In this document: positions 7,937-15,300 of the stretch, in pieces
Numbering within the stretch: position 1 is the first letter of the stretch
Layout: every line of letters begins with the position of its first letter
Source of the DNA: Chrysochromulina parva
Lineage: Eukaryota; Haptophyta; Prymnesiales; Chrysochromulinaceae
Assembly (NCBI GenBank): GCA_002887195.1
Contig: PJAB01001268.1
Coordinates: forward strand, 1 to 15,873
Reading direction: 5' to 3'
DNA: 15,873 bases
Made by a program: the position numbers and the translations under genes
The notes under the pieces: model-generated
Seen by the model: only the letters and a program-made list of their open reading frames with translations
Told to the model about the DNA's origin: nothing
Database searches by the model: none

Positions 7937-9259
7937 ATGGACAGGAACGATAGGAATGACAGGTCAATGTTCGGGAGTCTCATGAGCTTCGTTCAGGGAT
8001 CAAGTGGACCGGCACGTCTTCACAATCCTGGTCGCATGTACTTGTCCTTGCTCAAGACAGTGCTCACTGGCGGCATCACAGCCAATCTTCCCGAGCCATG
8101 GCGAAATGCGGAGACCGGGCGGAGGCATAATGGTGGCTGCGACGTGGTGAAGGATACCACCTGTACTTTGTCGTGGGATGGATGGGCACGGCTAACGGCC
8201 TTGGAGCCCGTGGTTGAACAGATCCTTCACGATCGTGTGGAAGGTGACTTTGCGGAGGTGGGAGTTCTCAAAGGCGGGATCACCATGTTTTTGCAGGGCA
8301 TGCTGCTGGTGCACGCGCAAGAGACGGTTCGCAACATTTGGGTGGTGGACTCGTTCGAAGGGATGGGTTCCAAAGAGCAATTAGAGCGCGAGGCCAACGC
8401 TCTGAATCACGACGTACGAGCAAGGCCACGAGGCGCAGCCCAGCGTAGTGAAGTTGAGTTGTGGGCAGGCGGACTGAAGCTGACGGACAACGACGGAGCC
8501 TCGGTGCGGGATCGTTTCTTAAGGCATGACCTACTAAGGCCAAACGTGAAGATTTTGCAAGGGAGGGTGAGCGACGTGTTGACCAAAAGTTGCCAGCCTA
8601 TCCGCAAGCTCGCCCTGTTGCGCATCGATGTGGATGTTTATGCTGCAACCTATCACACCCTTGTTCAACTGTACCCGACTCTCTCACGTGGCGGCTTTGT
8701 ACTCTTTGACGATGTGAAGCTCGCTTACGCGTGCAAGGCTATGGCCGACTTCCGCAAGCAGTTCAACGTCACGGCTCCAATCCGTGCGCTTTCGGGCACT
8801 GTGGACCGACAGGTGTATTGGAGGAAAGGGGAAGGGCTAGGTGCCGAGCAGTACCTTCACCAAGGCCTTCGACGCCTTGGAGACAGCACCACGCGGTTTG
8901 TGTCGGATGACGGGATTTGCCAGCGGATCTCGCTGGAAAGGCTGGAGGAAAAGAAGAGGCATAAAAAGTCCAGCCTTGATCGAATATCAAAGGCGCAGGC
9001 GGCGCAGGCGGCCCAGTCGGCAGCCAAGGGCCTCGCTGAGGCGCCGAAGCCCCCGAATGTGCCGCACCTACAGCAACAGACATTTGAACAGCGGCAACAG
9101 CAACCACCGCAACGGCAAGCCCACCCTGGGGACCCCATGGCGGAGGCGTTGGCGAGGAAGGCAGCGAGGGCGAAGGATAAGGAGAAGTTGGGTGCGTTGC
9201 GCATTCGGCGTCCGGAAGGTGGGGGACCAGCAACCGGTCCAGGACCGGTCGTGATCTGA
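7937..9259 (+). CDS. TylF/MycF-type SAM-dependent O-methyltransferase
   Basis: The family transfers methyl from S-adenosylmethionine to sugar or related hydroxyls, and its founding members methylate deoxysugars of macrolides. From the ATG at 7937 the product is 440 residues. The domain runs from about residue 33 (MYLSLLKTVLTGGI) to about 297 (VYWRKGEG). Motif I is GDFAEVGVLKGG (103-114), followed by VVDSFEGMG (136-144), then LLRIDVDVYAAT (227-238) with the paired Asp231 and Asp233. LYPTLSRGGFVLFDDV (245-260) follows, with Asp258-Asp259. In NovP/MycF the corresponding DxD and DD acids bind Mg2+, so the active site looks intact. The tail (about 335-440) is a Lys-rich segment, an Ala/Gln patch and a Gln/Pro-rich low-complexity end. 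The true N-terminus is uncertain because of the in-frame signal-like ORF just upstream. In algae the acceptor is unknown; a glycan sugar is a reasonable guess. Confidence 0.88.
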   Translation: MDRNDRNDRSMFGSLMSFVQGSSGPARLHNPGRMYLSLLKTVLTGGITANLPEPWRNAETGRRHNGGCDVVKDTTCTLSWDGWARLTALEPVVEQILHDRVEGDFAEVGVLKGGITMFLQGMLLVHAQETVRNIWVVDSFEGMGSKEQLEREANALNHDVRARPRGAAQRSEVELWAGGLKLTDNDGASVRDRFLRHDLLRPNVKILQGRVSDVLTKSCQPIRKLALLRIDVDVYAATYHTLVQLYPTLSRGGFVLFDDVKLAYACKAMADFRKQFNVTAPIRALSGTVDRQVYWRKGEGLGAEQYLHQGLRRLGDSTTRFVSDDGICQRISLERLEEKKRHKKSSLDRISKAQAAQAAQSAAKGLAEAPKPPNVPHLQQQTFEQRQQQPPQRQAHPGDPMAEALARKAARAKDKEKLGALRIRRPEGGGPATGPGPVVI

Positions 9260-9397
9260 ATGCGTCCGCGCGTATGTGGGTTGTGGGACCTGAGAGGCGG
9301 TGATGCTGATGGAGAGATAGGCTCAGGCGCGATGACTCGCACTCTCACACAGGTCTATACACAAAACTCTCAGCTCTCAGGAACGAGGAAGCCCGCA

Positions 9398-9452
9398 AAG
9401 CCTGTCGAAATTGTGCTCCGGCTCTTGACTTGAGTCTTGACTTGACTTGACA
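9398..9452 (+). repeat. Dispersed repeat plus CTTGA array
   Basis: AAGCCTGTCGAAATTGTGCT (from 9398) matches AAGCCTATCGAATGTGCTCC at 7409 apart from one substitution and a 2-base gap, and both continue to CTCCGG. It runs directly into CTTGACTTGAGTCTTGACTT and further TTGAC units. The pairing of the same unique segment with the same pentamer array at two loci suggests one composite element copied to both. Confidence 0.7.
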
Positions 9453-9749
9453 CGTACGCTAGTACAAAAACACGGGGCACGCACAAGGGATCCACAGACC
9501 ACACGGCGCGCCGAGACCGCACGGGACATCAAACGGACTTGGGACTTCAGAGTTCAGTACCCGGAGGGTATAGTCTGGCAAGGCGATCGCGGGACCGAGG
9601 GGAGGTGCGGAGCCGTCCTCTGAGACCGTGGTGTGCCCTGGTGGTGTGGTGAGCGCGGGCGGGGGGGGCGCGCCCAAACTGACTGACTGGCTCTTCGCTA
9701 ACTTCGCGGGAAGCACCTCGATAAGGAGATGAAGCTAAGGAGTGTTGGC

Positions 9750-9773
9750 ACCCGGACTTGGCCAAGTCCGGGT
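9750..9773. promoter_or_regulatory. 24-bp perfect palindrome upstream of the glycosyltransferase-like gene
   Basis: Each arm is ACCCGGACTTGG and the second arm is its exact reverse complement with no loop. It lies 161 bp before the ATG at 9935. To its right, on the complementary strand, TGCGCAACACGGACCT and TGCGTAACCCGGACTT form an imperfect direct repeat, the second overlapping the palindrome. A dimeric transcription-factor site is possible but unproven; a cruciform-forming repeat is the alternative. Confidence 0.6.
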
Positions 9774-9934
9774 TACGCACTTGTGCCGGATTGAGGTCCG
9801 TGTTGCGCACTAACCTCGATAAAAAGAGGAGCGCTAGACGACCGAAGTGAAACCACACTGTGCTTCTGATCCTGTTCTGATCAGACGGATGGGGCAAACT
9901 TTTCACCCGGAATTACCGGAAAAGAGGGACGCAA

Positions 9935-11104
9935 ATGGTGTCCGGCGGGGTTGTGATATCGATCGCCGTGGGCGAAGAGCGGTGCTCGTGGCTGCGCGCG
10001 CTTGTATACAACGCCCTGGCCTTTTCTTGGAGCACTACGCAAATTGTGGTACACCTGTGCTCAGGCACTCTGTGCTCAGATGAGGATATCACTTCGTTGA
10101 ATGGCACAAACTCCAGGGTGTACCTCAACGGAGTTCGCCTGCCAACCGTCCCCGGCACGGGTTTGCATTTGTACGCTCATCTGCTCAATGCGAGGTTTGC
10201 AGCAGCAAAGTGGCCACAGCTGCGCGAGAGTGGATACCTGATATTGCAAGCGTCCAACATGCTTTGGCTGCGACCGAACTTCGAAGTCGTCGTGCAAAAC
10301 ATTACGTGCTCTGTTGACAGTAGCGGATGGCATGGGAAGGCAAGTTCTCGAGCATCAGCTTTACAAAATATGGCTTGGAACCTGCGGAAATTAACGCCAG
10401 CCGAGCGTACCAGTCTCAACATAACGGAGCGCGACTGGGGAGACCGCATCTCTGCAAAAGTGTACTTCAACCTTACAGGCTCAGTGCCCGTGTGGGCGGG
10501 CAATCGATATAGCTATACAACCGGGGCGAACGTCTGGTCGTACCACGAGGGCAGCTTTTATCCTATATCGGTCATATTGCGATTCTTGGATTATGTCGAC
10601 GCCCACCTCACACTAGACGAGCTAGGTCGTGCTACGTTGATGCCTGAAGAATTCTGGCTGCAGGCATGGGTGGCGAACCGGGAGCCAACATTGCGTGTGC
10701 ATAAACAACCGAGGCAGCTGGCGGCTCGCTGGAAGGTGACCGTTAAGGAAGGTCGGGTTCCTTTAGGCAAGGTCATGGAATATGCTACAGCTTTAAATGC
10801 GTCGAGAGCACGCTCAGGCAATCAACGAATCAATTGCAGCAATGCACTGGCTGAGCGAGAAAATGATCCAGAATTTCATAATCTGCCGTTCTATGCATGG
10901 AAGCGATTCGAGCGGAATTTGTCCGACCTGACCACGGCCGCCGTCCTCAAACTGCGCTCTTGTTTTCGAGTGGGCCCGGATGCTGGGCGAGGATGTTATC
11001 CACGTGCATGCGTGGTGACGGGGGGCGGGGCAGACTCGTCAGAAAGACCGCGGACACCCGAAAGTACCGCGGATACCCGAAAGGCCGCGGATACCCGAAA
11101 GTGA
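9935..11104 (+). CDS. Uncharacterised glycosyltransferase-like protein, probably lumenal or secreted
   Basis: The product is 389 residues from the first ATG after an in-frame stop at 9878. The start VVISIAVGEERCSWLRALVYNAL followed by TTQIVVHLC looks like the first beta-alpha-beta unit of a GT-A-type fold. HLYAHLLNARFAAAKWPQL (78-96), LILQASNML (102-110), SYHEGSFYP (202-210) and MPEEFWLQAWVAN (236-248) look like conserved family motifs. No DxD motif of the usual kind is obvious. Seven N-glycosylation sequons (Asn 56, 122, 162, 179, 288, 300, 328) and several Cys suggest a protein that passes through the ER, yet the N-terminus has no signal peptide, so an upstream exon may be missing. The last 20 residues are encoded by a minisatellite and are probably a recent extension. 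Glycosyltransferase activity is an inference from fold appearance; the family is not one I can name. Confidence 0.6.
   Translation: MVSGGVVISIAVGEERCSWLRALVYNALAFSWSTTQIVVHLCSGTLCSDEDITSLNGTNSRVYLNGVRLPTVPGTGLHLYAHLLNARFAAAKWPQLRESGYLILQASNMLWLRPNFEVVVQNITCSVDSSGWHGKASSRASALQNMAWNLRKLTPAERTSLNITERDWGDRISAKVYFNLTGSVPVWAGNRYSYTTGANVWSYHEGSFYPISVILRFLDYVDAHLTLDELGRATLMPEEFWLQAWVANREPTLRVHKQPRQLAARWKVTVKEGRVPLGKVMEYATALNASRARSGNQRINCSNALAERENDPEFHNLPFYAWKRFERNLSDLTTAAVLKLRSCFRVGPDAGRGCYPRACVVTGGGADSSERPRTPESTADTRKAADTRK
11048..11102 (+). repeat. Three copies of a 17-bp unit at the end of the glycosyltransferase-like ORF
   Basis: CCGCGGA(C/T)ACCCGAAAG occurs three times, separated by TA and then G, giving periods of 19 and 18 bp. 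The first copy is therefore read in a different frame (RTPES) from the last two (ADTRKAADTRK). The stop TGA follows the third unit directly. Confidence 0.9.
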
Positions 11105-11960
11105 CGGGCAGCAACGAGAGCAGTGTAACAGGCTCGTGAGAGGGCGGGTTGATAGATGATACCGGTGAATGCGTGTGTGGGAGAGGGCAGAGGGAAGGCA
11201 TGTAATTGGCCCTTCGGTTATTGTCTCCTGAGCCGCTGAGCCTGAGGATTTTTACGTTATATAATCCAGTTGTGGAGTTCTCTGAATAACTGAAAACAAG
11301 GAAAAGTCCTCCGCTGCGTCGTATGGTAATATACCGGTATCGGGATCCAGTTGGATCCAGCTCTGTACTAGTTCCGTTTGGTTGTCTGTTCTTGTGTCTG
11401 TTGTTTATGTATACGATGAAACAGCGGTAGACGTTGACTTTGCACGGGCCAGAACACGTCCATGAAGAGCGACGCAAGAATCCGCAATTATAAATTGGAA
11501 CCTGTGAACGCAGCTATGAAACACAGACAACGGTTCAACGGGGGACCGGAGTGAAAAGCCTAAGCTGCAAGGACAGTTGACGAGCCCCGAGCCCACGACA
11601 AGCAACGAAGAGAACAAGCAGGTACAGGTTTCCATACCCGTGTCCCGCTGTGTCACCATGCCGTCCCATGTTCCCAACTTCCCATGTCAGATGTCACATG
11701 CCGCCATACTCTCACGCCGACATCCCCTCCAAATTCCCCCACCGCAATCCAGGGGGTCCCGCCAATGTGTGGGTAGCTTGGTCAGTTACAAATCTCTCTA
11801 GACTTGACTTAGCCGGGACACGCACACGGTTCACACACAGAATTAGAATAAGACCGAGGGTCGATAGTTCTGTCAAGGAGTTCTGTATAGAACCATTCAA
11901 AAGCACCGGGGGGAGTTACAGTCTGTAGGCACTCACACGACACACGGAACATACCGTACC

Positions 11961-12025
11961 TGAGTCGGCCGCGGGGAGCGGTCGGCTCCGGGGCTGCGGC
12001 TGTTGACGTGTTGAGTCGGCCGCGG
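11961..12025 (+). promoter_or_regulatory. Direct repeat TGAGTCGGCCGCGG in the START-like gene promoter region
   Basis: Two exact 14-bp copies (11961-11974 and 12012-12025) lie 51 bp apart, with a small GGAGC/GCTCC hairpin between them, 150-215 bp before the ATG. The position fits a promoter with paired sites. A regulator cannot be named. Confidence 0.4.
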
Positions 12026-12123
12026 TTTCAGTCGTCGTGCGGTCGTGCGTGTGAATGCGTTGGTGGGTTGGGATGGTTGTGAGGTTCGTCTGTGTTATCC
12101 GTGTGCCCGTGTGCGCCCGTGTG

Positions 12124-12173
12124 TTAGAAGTCACACAGACACACATTCACATTCACACACACACATTCACACC
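12124..12173 (+). repeat. CA-rich repeat (CACATTCACA units) directly before the START-like gene ATG
   Basis: Alternating CACACA and ATTCAC units run up to the base before the ATG at 12174. They are probably transcribed as 5' leader. The complement GTGTGAATG occurs in other spacers of the window (7552, 7629, 12050). Confidence 0.8.
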
Positions 12174-13736
12174 ATGTCCCGTCCCGGAAACCCACGGCGG
12201 CGCGGGAGGAACCTGACGATCCTCACAACCTTGCGAGCACCTCCGACGACGACTCACGAGGGCGACCACCACAGCCCGGACGAGAGCATGGAGCTTCATT
12301 CTGTGTCAGCTAGGGTGCATCGACCTAGGAGCATTGGAATAGGCATGCGTGCTATGCACGTGGACGTCCTCGAGATCGTTGAAGACGGTGGTACTGGGCC
12401 GATTTGCATCCAGTGTACCACTGAATTGTCCTCTGCGCCGTCTGCACCTGCCACCGCTCCGGCGTTCTCAATTGATCCACGCGCCTCACCAGCCTCCTCA
12501 GCTGGTCCGAGCGCTGAGCCAGCGTCGTCCTCAATTGTTCCTGACGCTGAGCCATCGGCTGCGACGCCAGTCGAGGCAAGCACGTGGGGTAAGGCTCGGC
12601 CGCTTGGCATGGCAGCACCTCCTGCTGGAGCAGCCGCGGAGCAGCAGCTGGCCCACCTCCTCGCGGCAAAGCAGCTGCGCGAGGATGTGCTCCGTCGGCA
12701 GCCGGCACGGGAAGTACGCTCGGCGAAGGGGGAAAAGCATGGCTCGCTCGTACACAAGGAGTCGGGCGGCCATCTTTGCATGTCCATCGTCGGCCACCCC
12801 AATGCAACCGGCGAGTGCGTGGCCGATGTGAATTTCTACGACACCTGGCGGGCCGACGTGTCGCTCAAGGTGACAGGTTTCGGCACGGGCTTGCTGCCGC
12901 TGCTCGCTCTCATCCACGAGCCCGACCTGACGGTCGACTATCTGCCTCGACAGCCAGGGCTGCCATACATAGAGCACTTGCAGGTGGTTCATCAGTGGGC
13001 TGCGAACGATTGGTTGTACCACTGCTTCGTGAGCCCGTTCGGCCCGCTGCCCGGCGCGGACGACGTGCACAACTTCATCCTTTTCGATAACATGGACGCG
13101 CCAGCGGACCCATGCTTGATCGGTTACGCTGTCTCACCCGCCGAGGGCGACGAGATTTATCGAGGGTGGCCGGTGCCCAAAGTCAAGAGCTGGAGGCGCA
13201 AGCGCAACTACGTCCTCGGCGCCACGACGATCATCAGACCCTCGGCGCAGCCGGTGCTCACACTCACTATACCGAGCGCCAAGCTGCCCAAGTGCGCCTC
13301 GCCGGGGTGCGCCTTCGCCGTGCACTCCTGCCTGAGCGCCGGCAGCGGCCGCTTCTGCTGCCACAAATGCGAGCACAGCCCAGGCAAGCACGCGTCGAGA
13401 TGCGAGATGGTGAAGTTCGATGGAGGTGGCGGCGCGCATGCGTGGCAGCTGCCCGCGTACGGTACCCTCGAACTCGAGCTCTACGTCAACGTCCAGCTAC
13501 CCATCCCCACCTTCCTCATACCGCTCGCCCTCGTCCGCTGGATCTTCCCACGCCTCGTGCGCCTCGTCTACCCGGTGCTCTTGCTGCTCAACGAGCGCTT
13601 CGTCGCCTTACCTTTTAGCCAGCGCGTGCGCGAGGACAAGGACGGCTTCTACAAACTGGTAGCTGACGCTCTCAAGGCGCCCGATCGGCCTTGCAACGCG
13701 CGAGGCCGAGAGGGAGAGGCCAAGTTTGTGCTGTAG
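12174..13736 (+). CDS. START-like lipid-binding protein with an internal Cys/His cluster
   Basis: The product is 520 residues from the ATG at 12174, the first in the frame. Residues 1-155 are disordered and rich in Ala, Pro and Ser. A helix follows (155-175, AAEQQLAHLLAAKQLREDVL). From about 210 the sequence resembles START-type domains: FYDTWRADVSLKVTGFG, HQWAANDWLYHCFVSPFGPLPGADD, then VLGATTIIRP (347-356). A long C-terminal helix region (VNVQLPIPTFLIPLALVRWIFPRLVRLVYPVLLLLNERF, 438-476) follows in overlapping blocks. START domains bind a lipid or sterol in a helix-grip fold. Between strand LTLTIPSAKLP and the last strand lies a Cys/His cluster (374-410: C374, C379, H384, C386, C395, C396, C399, H401, H406, C410) that looks like a zinc-binding module. 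The family is one I recall loosely from marine protists. Ligand and location are unknown. Confidence 0.68.
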   Translation: MSRPGNPRRRGRNLTILTTLRAPPTTTHEGDHHSPDESMELHSVSARVHRPRSIGIGMRAMHVDVLEIVEDGGTGPICIQCTTELSSAPSAPATAPAFSIDPRASPASSAGPSAEPASSSIVPDAEPSAATPVEASTWGKARPLGMAAPPAGAAAEQQLAHLLAAKQLREDVLRRQPAREVRSAKGEKHGSLVHKESGGHLCMSIVGHPNATGECVADVNFYDTWRADVSLKVTGFGTGLLPLLALIHEPDLTVDYLPRQPGLPYIEHLQVVHQWAANDWLYHCFVSPFGPLPGADDVHNFILFDNMDAPADPCLIGYAVSPAEGDEIYRGWPVPKVKSWRRKRNYVLGATTIIRPSAQPVLTLTIPSAKLPKCASPGCAFAVHSCLSAGSGRFCCHKCEHSPGKHASRCEMVKFDGGGGAHAWQLPAYGTLELELYVNVQLPIPTFLIPLALVRWIFPRLVRLVYPVLLLLNERFVALPFSQRVREDKDGFYKLVADALKAPDRPCNARGREGEAKFVL

Positions 13737-14499
13737 AAATGTTATGTCTATGTCGTCACCGCGACCGTACCTAACGCGCGGCATCGACACCTTCATCGGG
13801 GCGCGACGCGCGTATGAGCCCGGCCCACCTCTAATTCTCGCCTCTGTTTCCCGCTCTGAAAGCGAACCGCAACCGGTCGCGCGAGGACGGCCGACGCGCG
13901 ACGCGGCGCGCGCGCGCGCGCGCCGGGGCCGACTAGTCGACTACGATATAAGTTATAACGACGCCTTCTCGCGACCGGTCGCGCGGGCACACCGGGGCGC
14001 GGGGGCGGGGCCGCGGCGACCGCGCCTGTTTCGCACGTCGTAAACAATCCCATGATGGGTATACGGTGCCTCCGAAAATTGCGAAAATATCAAAATACGT
14101 ATACGATACCGTACCGTGCAAGAACCAAGAACGCAAGAAGGACGACCACAGCCACACCTCCGCGCGCACCCGGACGCCGCCCCTCGCCGCCCGTCATGTG
14201 CGCGTCAAGCGGCAGTCTGTGGCCTTCGATTGAATCGATTCTTCGATAGGTCTTCGGAGAGTTTCGTATGAAGCCAGCCCTGGACCCCTCTTTAACTCCC
14301 GGGGGGTCGGGCGGCACGAGGCCACAGTTCCAACACTCTCCCATTGGCGGTGTAGGGGCGTTGGGGGAGGGTGGAGATGCATCCCATAATTCCCACAGTT
14401 TCCGGATATGGGAAACCTCCTCGTCGATCAAGTTAGAAGTTTGAGAAGTTGGAGGCCCGCAGCACACAGCGGGGCCTCACTCTCGGGACTCTCGGGCAA
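13737..14499. other. Spacer between the START-like gene and the Ser-rich ORF
   Basis: This is 763 bp without a supported gene. The left half is very GC-rich with a CG dinucleotide run and palindromes (13865-13990). The right half is mixed sequence with several TATACG-type strings (14060-14115) and nothing recognisable from 14120 to 14440. Confidence 0.5.
13868..13990. repeat. GC-rich palindrome cluster and (CG)n run
   Basis: CGCGACCGGTCGCG (13970-13983) is a perfect 14-bp palindrome, and a near copy (GCAACCGGTCGCGCGAGG) begins at 13869. Between them is a CG dinucleotide run (about 13907-13922), followed by the palindromes GACTAGTC and AGTCGACT (13931-13942). The segment follows the START-like gene stop and may influence transcript ending or simply be repeat-prone DNA. 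Confidence 0.7.
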
Positions 14500-15018
14500 A
14501 TGGTGCGTTCATCCCCGAGCAAAGGTCTTCTCGTGCCCGGATGGCGCGGGAAGACACCCACCGCGAGCTCCAACGACCCTGCAGATCTGGCAAGCATTCT
14601 AACGAAACTGTCGAATGGCTCGCTGCTGTCACAAGCGGAGGCAAACAATGAGTCCAGGACGAACAGGGCCGACATCACGCTTCGGGAGATCGCCGCTGAC
14701 GGGCAAGATGATTACAACGTAGAAGAGTCTCGGTTGCGCCGCTTTCTCGCCGTCCGCAAGAGTGCGGTGAAAGCCGAGGAGGCGCAGACGGCTGCATGGA
14801 AAAACTCACCTGAGGGCACGGCAGCTCTGCAACGCTCTTCCAGATCCCCCTCAACGCCTCCAAGTCGGAGCAGCACCAGCTCGCGAAAAAGCACGCCCTC
14901 GCCGAGCAAACGCAGCTCATCAGGCGCGCGCAAGGCCGGCGACTCCACACGTTTGTTCGGGACTAGTATCAGCCGCTCGCTCGATGCGGACCTCGCGAAG
15001 GTGGAGTCCAACATTTGA
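14500..15018 (+). CDS. Small Ser/Thr-rich hypothetical protein
   Basis: The frame gives 172 residues from the ATG at 14500. The first part (about 28-100) has helical character: DLASILTKLSNGSLLSQAEA, then REIAADGQDDYNVEESRLRRFLAVRKSAVKAEEAQTAAW. The second part (about 112-145) is Ser/Pro/Arg-rich with SPSTPPSRSSTSSRKSTPSPSKR, which would suit proline-directed phosphorylation. No domain is recognised. The frame stays open back to a TAG at 14434, so an upstream exon joined in that interval is possible. Coding status is only moderately supported: length is modest, but the charged helical segment followed by a disordered tail is more protein-like than the shadow frames around it. Confidence 0.42.
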   Translation: MVRSSPSKGLLVPGWRGKTPTASSNDPADLASILTKLSNGSLLSQAEANNESRTNRADITLREIAADGQDDYNVEESRLRRFLAVRKSAVKAEEAQTAAWKNSPEGTAALQRSSRSPSTPPSRSSTSSRKSTPSPSKRSSSGARKAGDSTRLFGTSISRSLDADLAKVESNI

Positions 15019-15021
15019 TCT

Positions 15022-15057
15022 TTCGATGTTGTGTGCTGCAGCCTATCACACCCTTTG
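15022..15057 (+). pseudogene. Possible relic of the methyltransferase metal-binding region
   Basis: TGCTGCAGCCTATCACACCC (from 15034), followed by TT, matches TGCTGCAACCTATCACACCC (8641-8660), also followed by TT, with one substitution. The preceding TTCGATGT also resembles ATCGATGT at 8623, allowing for a gap of about 6 bases. The source encodes the DVDVYAATYHTL segment. The fragment is too short to be coding and could be a coincidence, though a 21/22 match is unlikely in this amount of sequence. Confidence 0.35.
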
Positions 15058-15278
15058 GTGACCTTGGTCCATGGTCGTGGATGCGGATTTGATGGTGCAA
15101 TATAAAATAAATGGTCGTGGATCGGATGATTGGAGAACGGGTCGATTAGATGATGGTCGAGGCTCTCGCCAGATTGCACGAGGTTTGCGTGGATTCGGCG
15201 GGCATCCATCGCATCGAGGGAGCGATGGGCGAGGCGCAATGACGACGGAGCTGCGAGATGCAGCAGCCGAGGTGCATC

Positions 15279-15300
15279 GAAGTGCGGCAGAAGTGCGGCA
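15279..15300 (+). repeat. Tandem 11-bp repeat GAAGTGCGGCA
   Basis: Two exact adjacent copies are present, flanked by GCAGCCGAGGTG on the left and GCAGCCGAAGGTG on the right, so a larger imperfect duplication may be involved. Confidence 0.8.

Larger units (their letters stand above)
9260..9934. other. Spacer between methyltransferase and glycosyltransferase-like genes
   Basis: This is 675 bp without a supported gene. It contains a CTTGA array (9424-9452) attached to a dispersed repeat (9398-9421), a G run at about 9660-9667 and a 24-bp perfect palindrome (9750-9773) with a nearby imperfect 16-bp repeat. The downstream gene lacks a signal sequence at its first ATG, so a short upstream exon could be hidden here. 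Confidence 0.55.
11105..12173. other. Spacer (1.07 kb) between glycosyltransferase-like and START-like genes
   Basis: No gene is supported. Features present are a GGTGAATGCGTGTGTG motif (11163), a tandem GGATCCAGTT/GGATCCAGCT (11343-11362), a minimal GACTTGACTT (11801-11810), and a GC-rich segment with a 14-bp direct repeat followed by CA/CATTCACA repeats just before the next ATG. The segment 11380-11800 shows nothing recognisable. Confidence 0.55.

Noticed and set aside
9260..9934. tRNA or other structured RNA gene around the 9750 palindrome
   Set aside because: The loopless 24-bp palindrome does not fit a cloverleaf, and no acceptor or T-arm sequences were found around it.
12045..12173. 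N-terminal extension of the START-like protein from a GTG at 12045
   Set aside because: The stretch is a CA/GT microsatellite reading as HTDTHSHSHTHIHT. No ATG is present before 12174, and eukaryotic initiation at GTG is unlikely.
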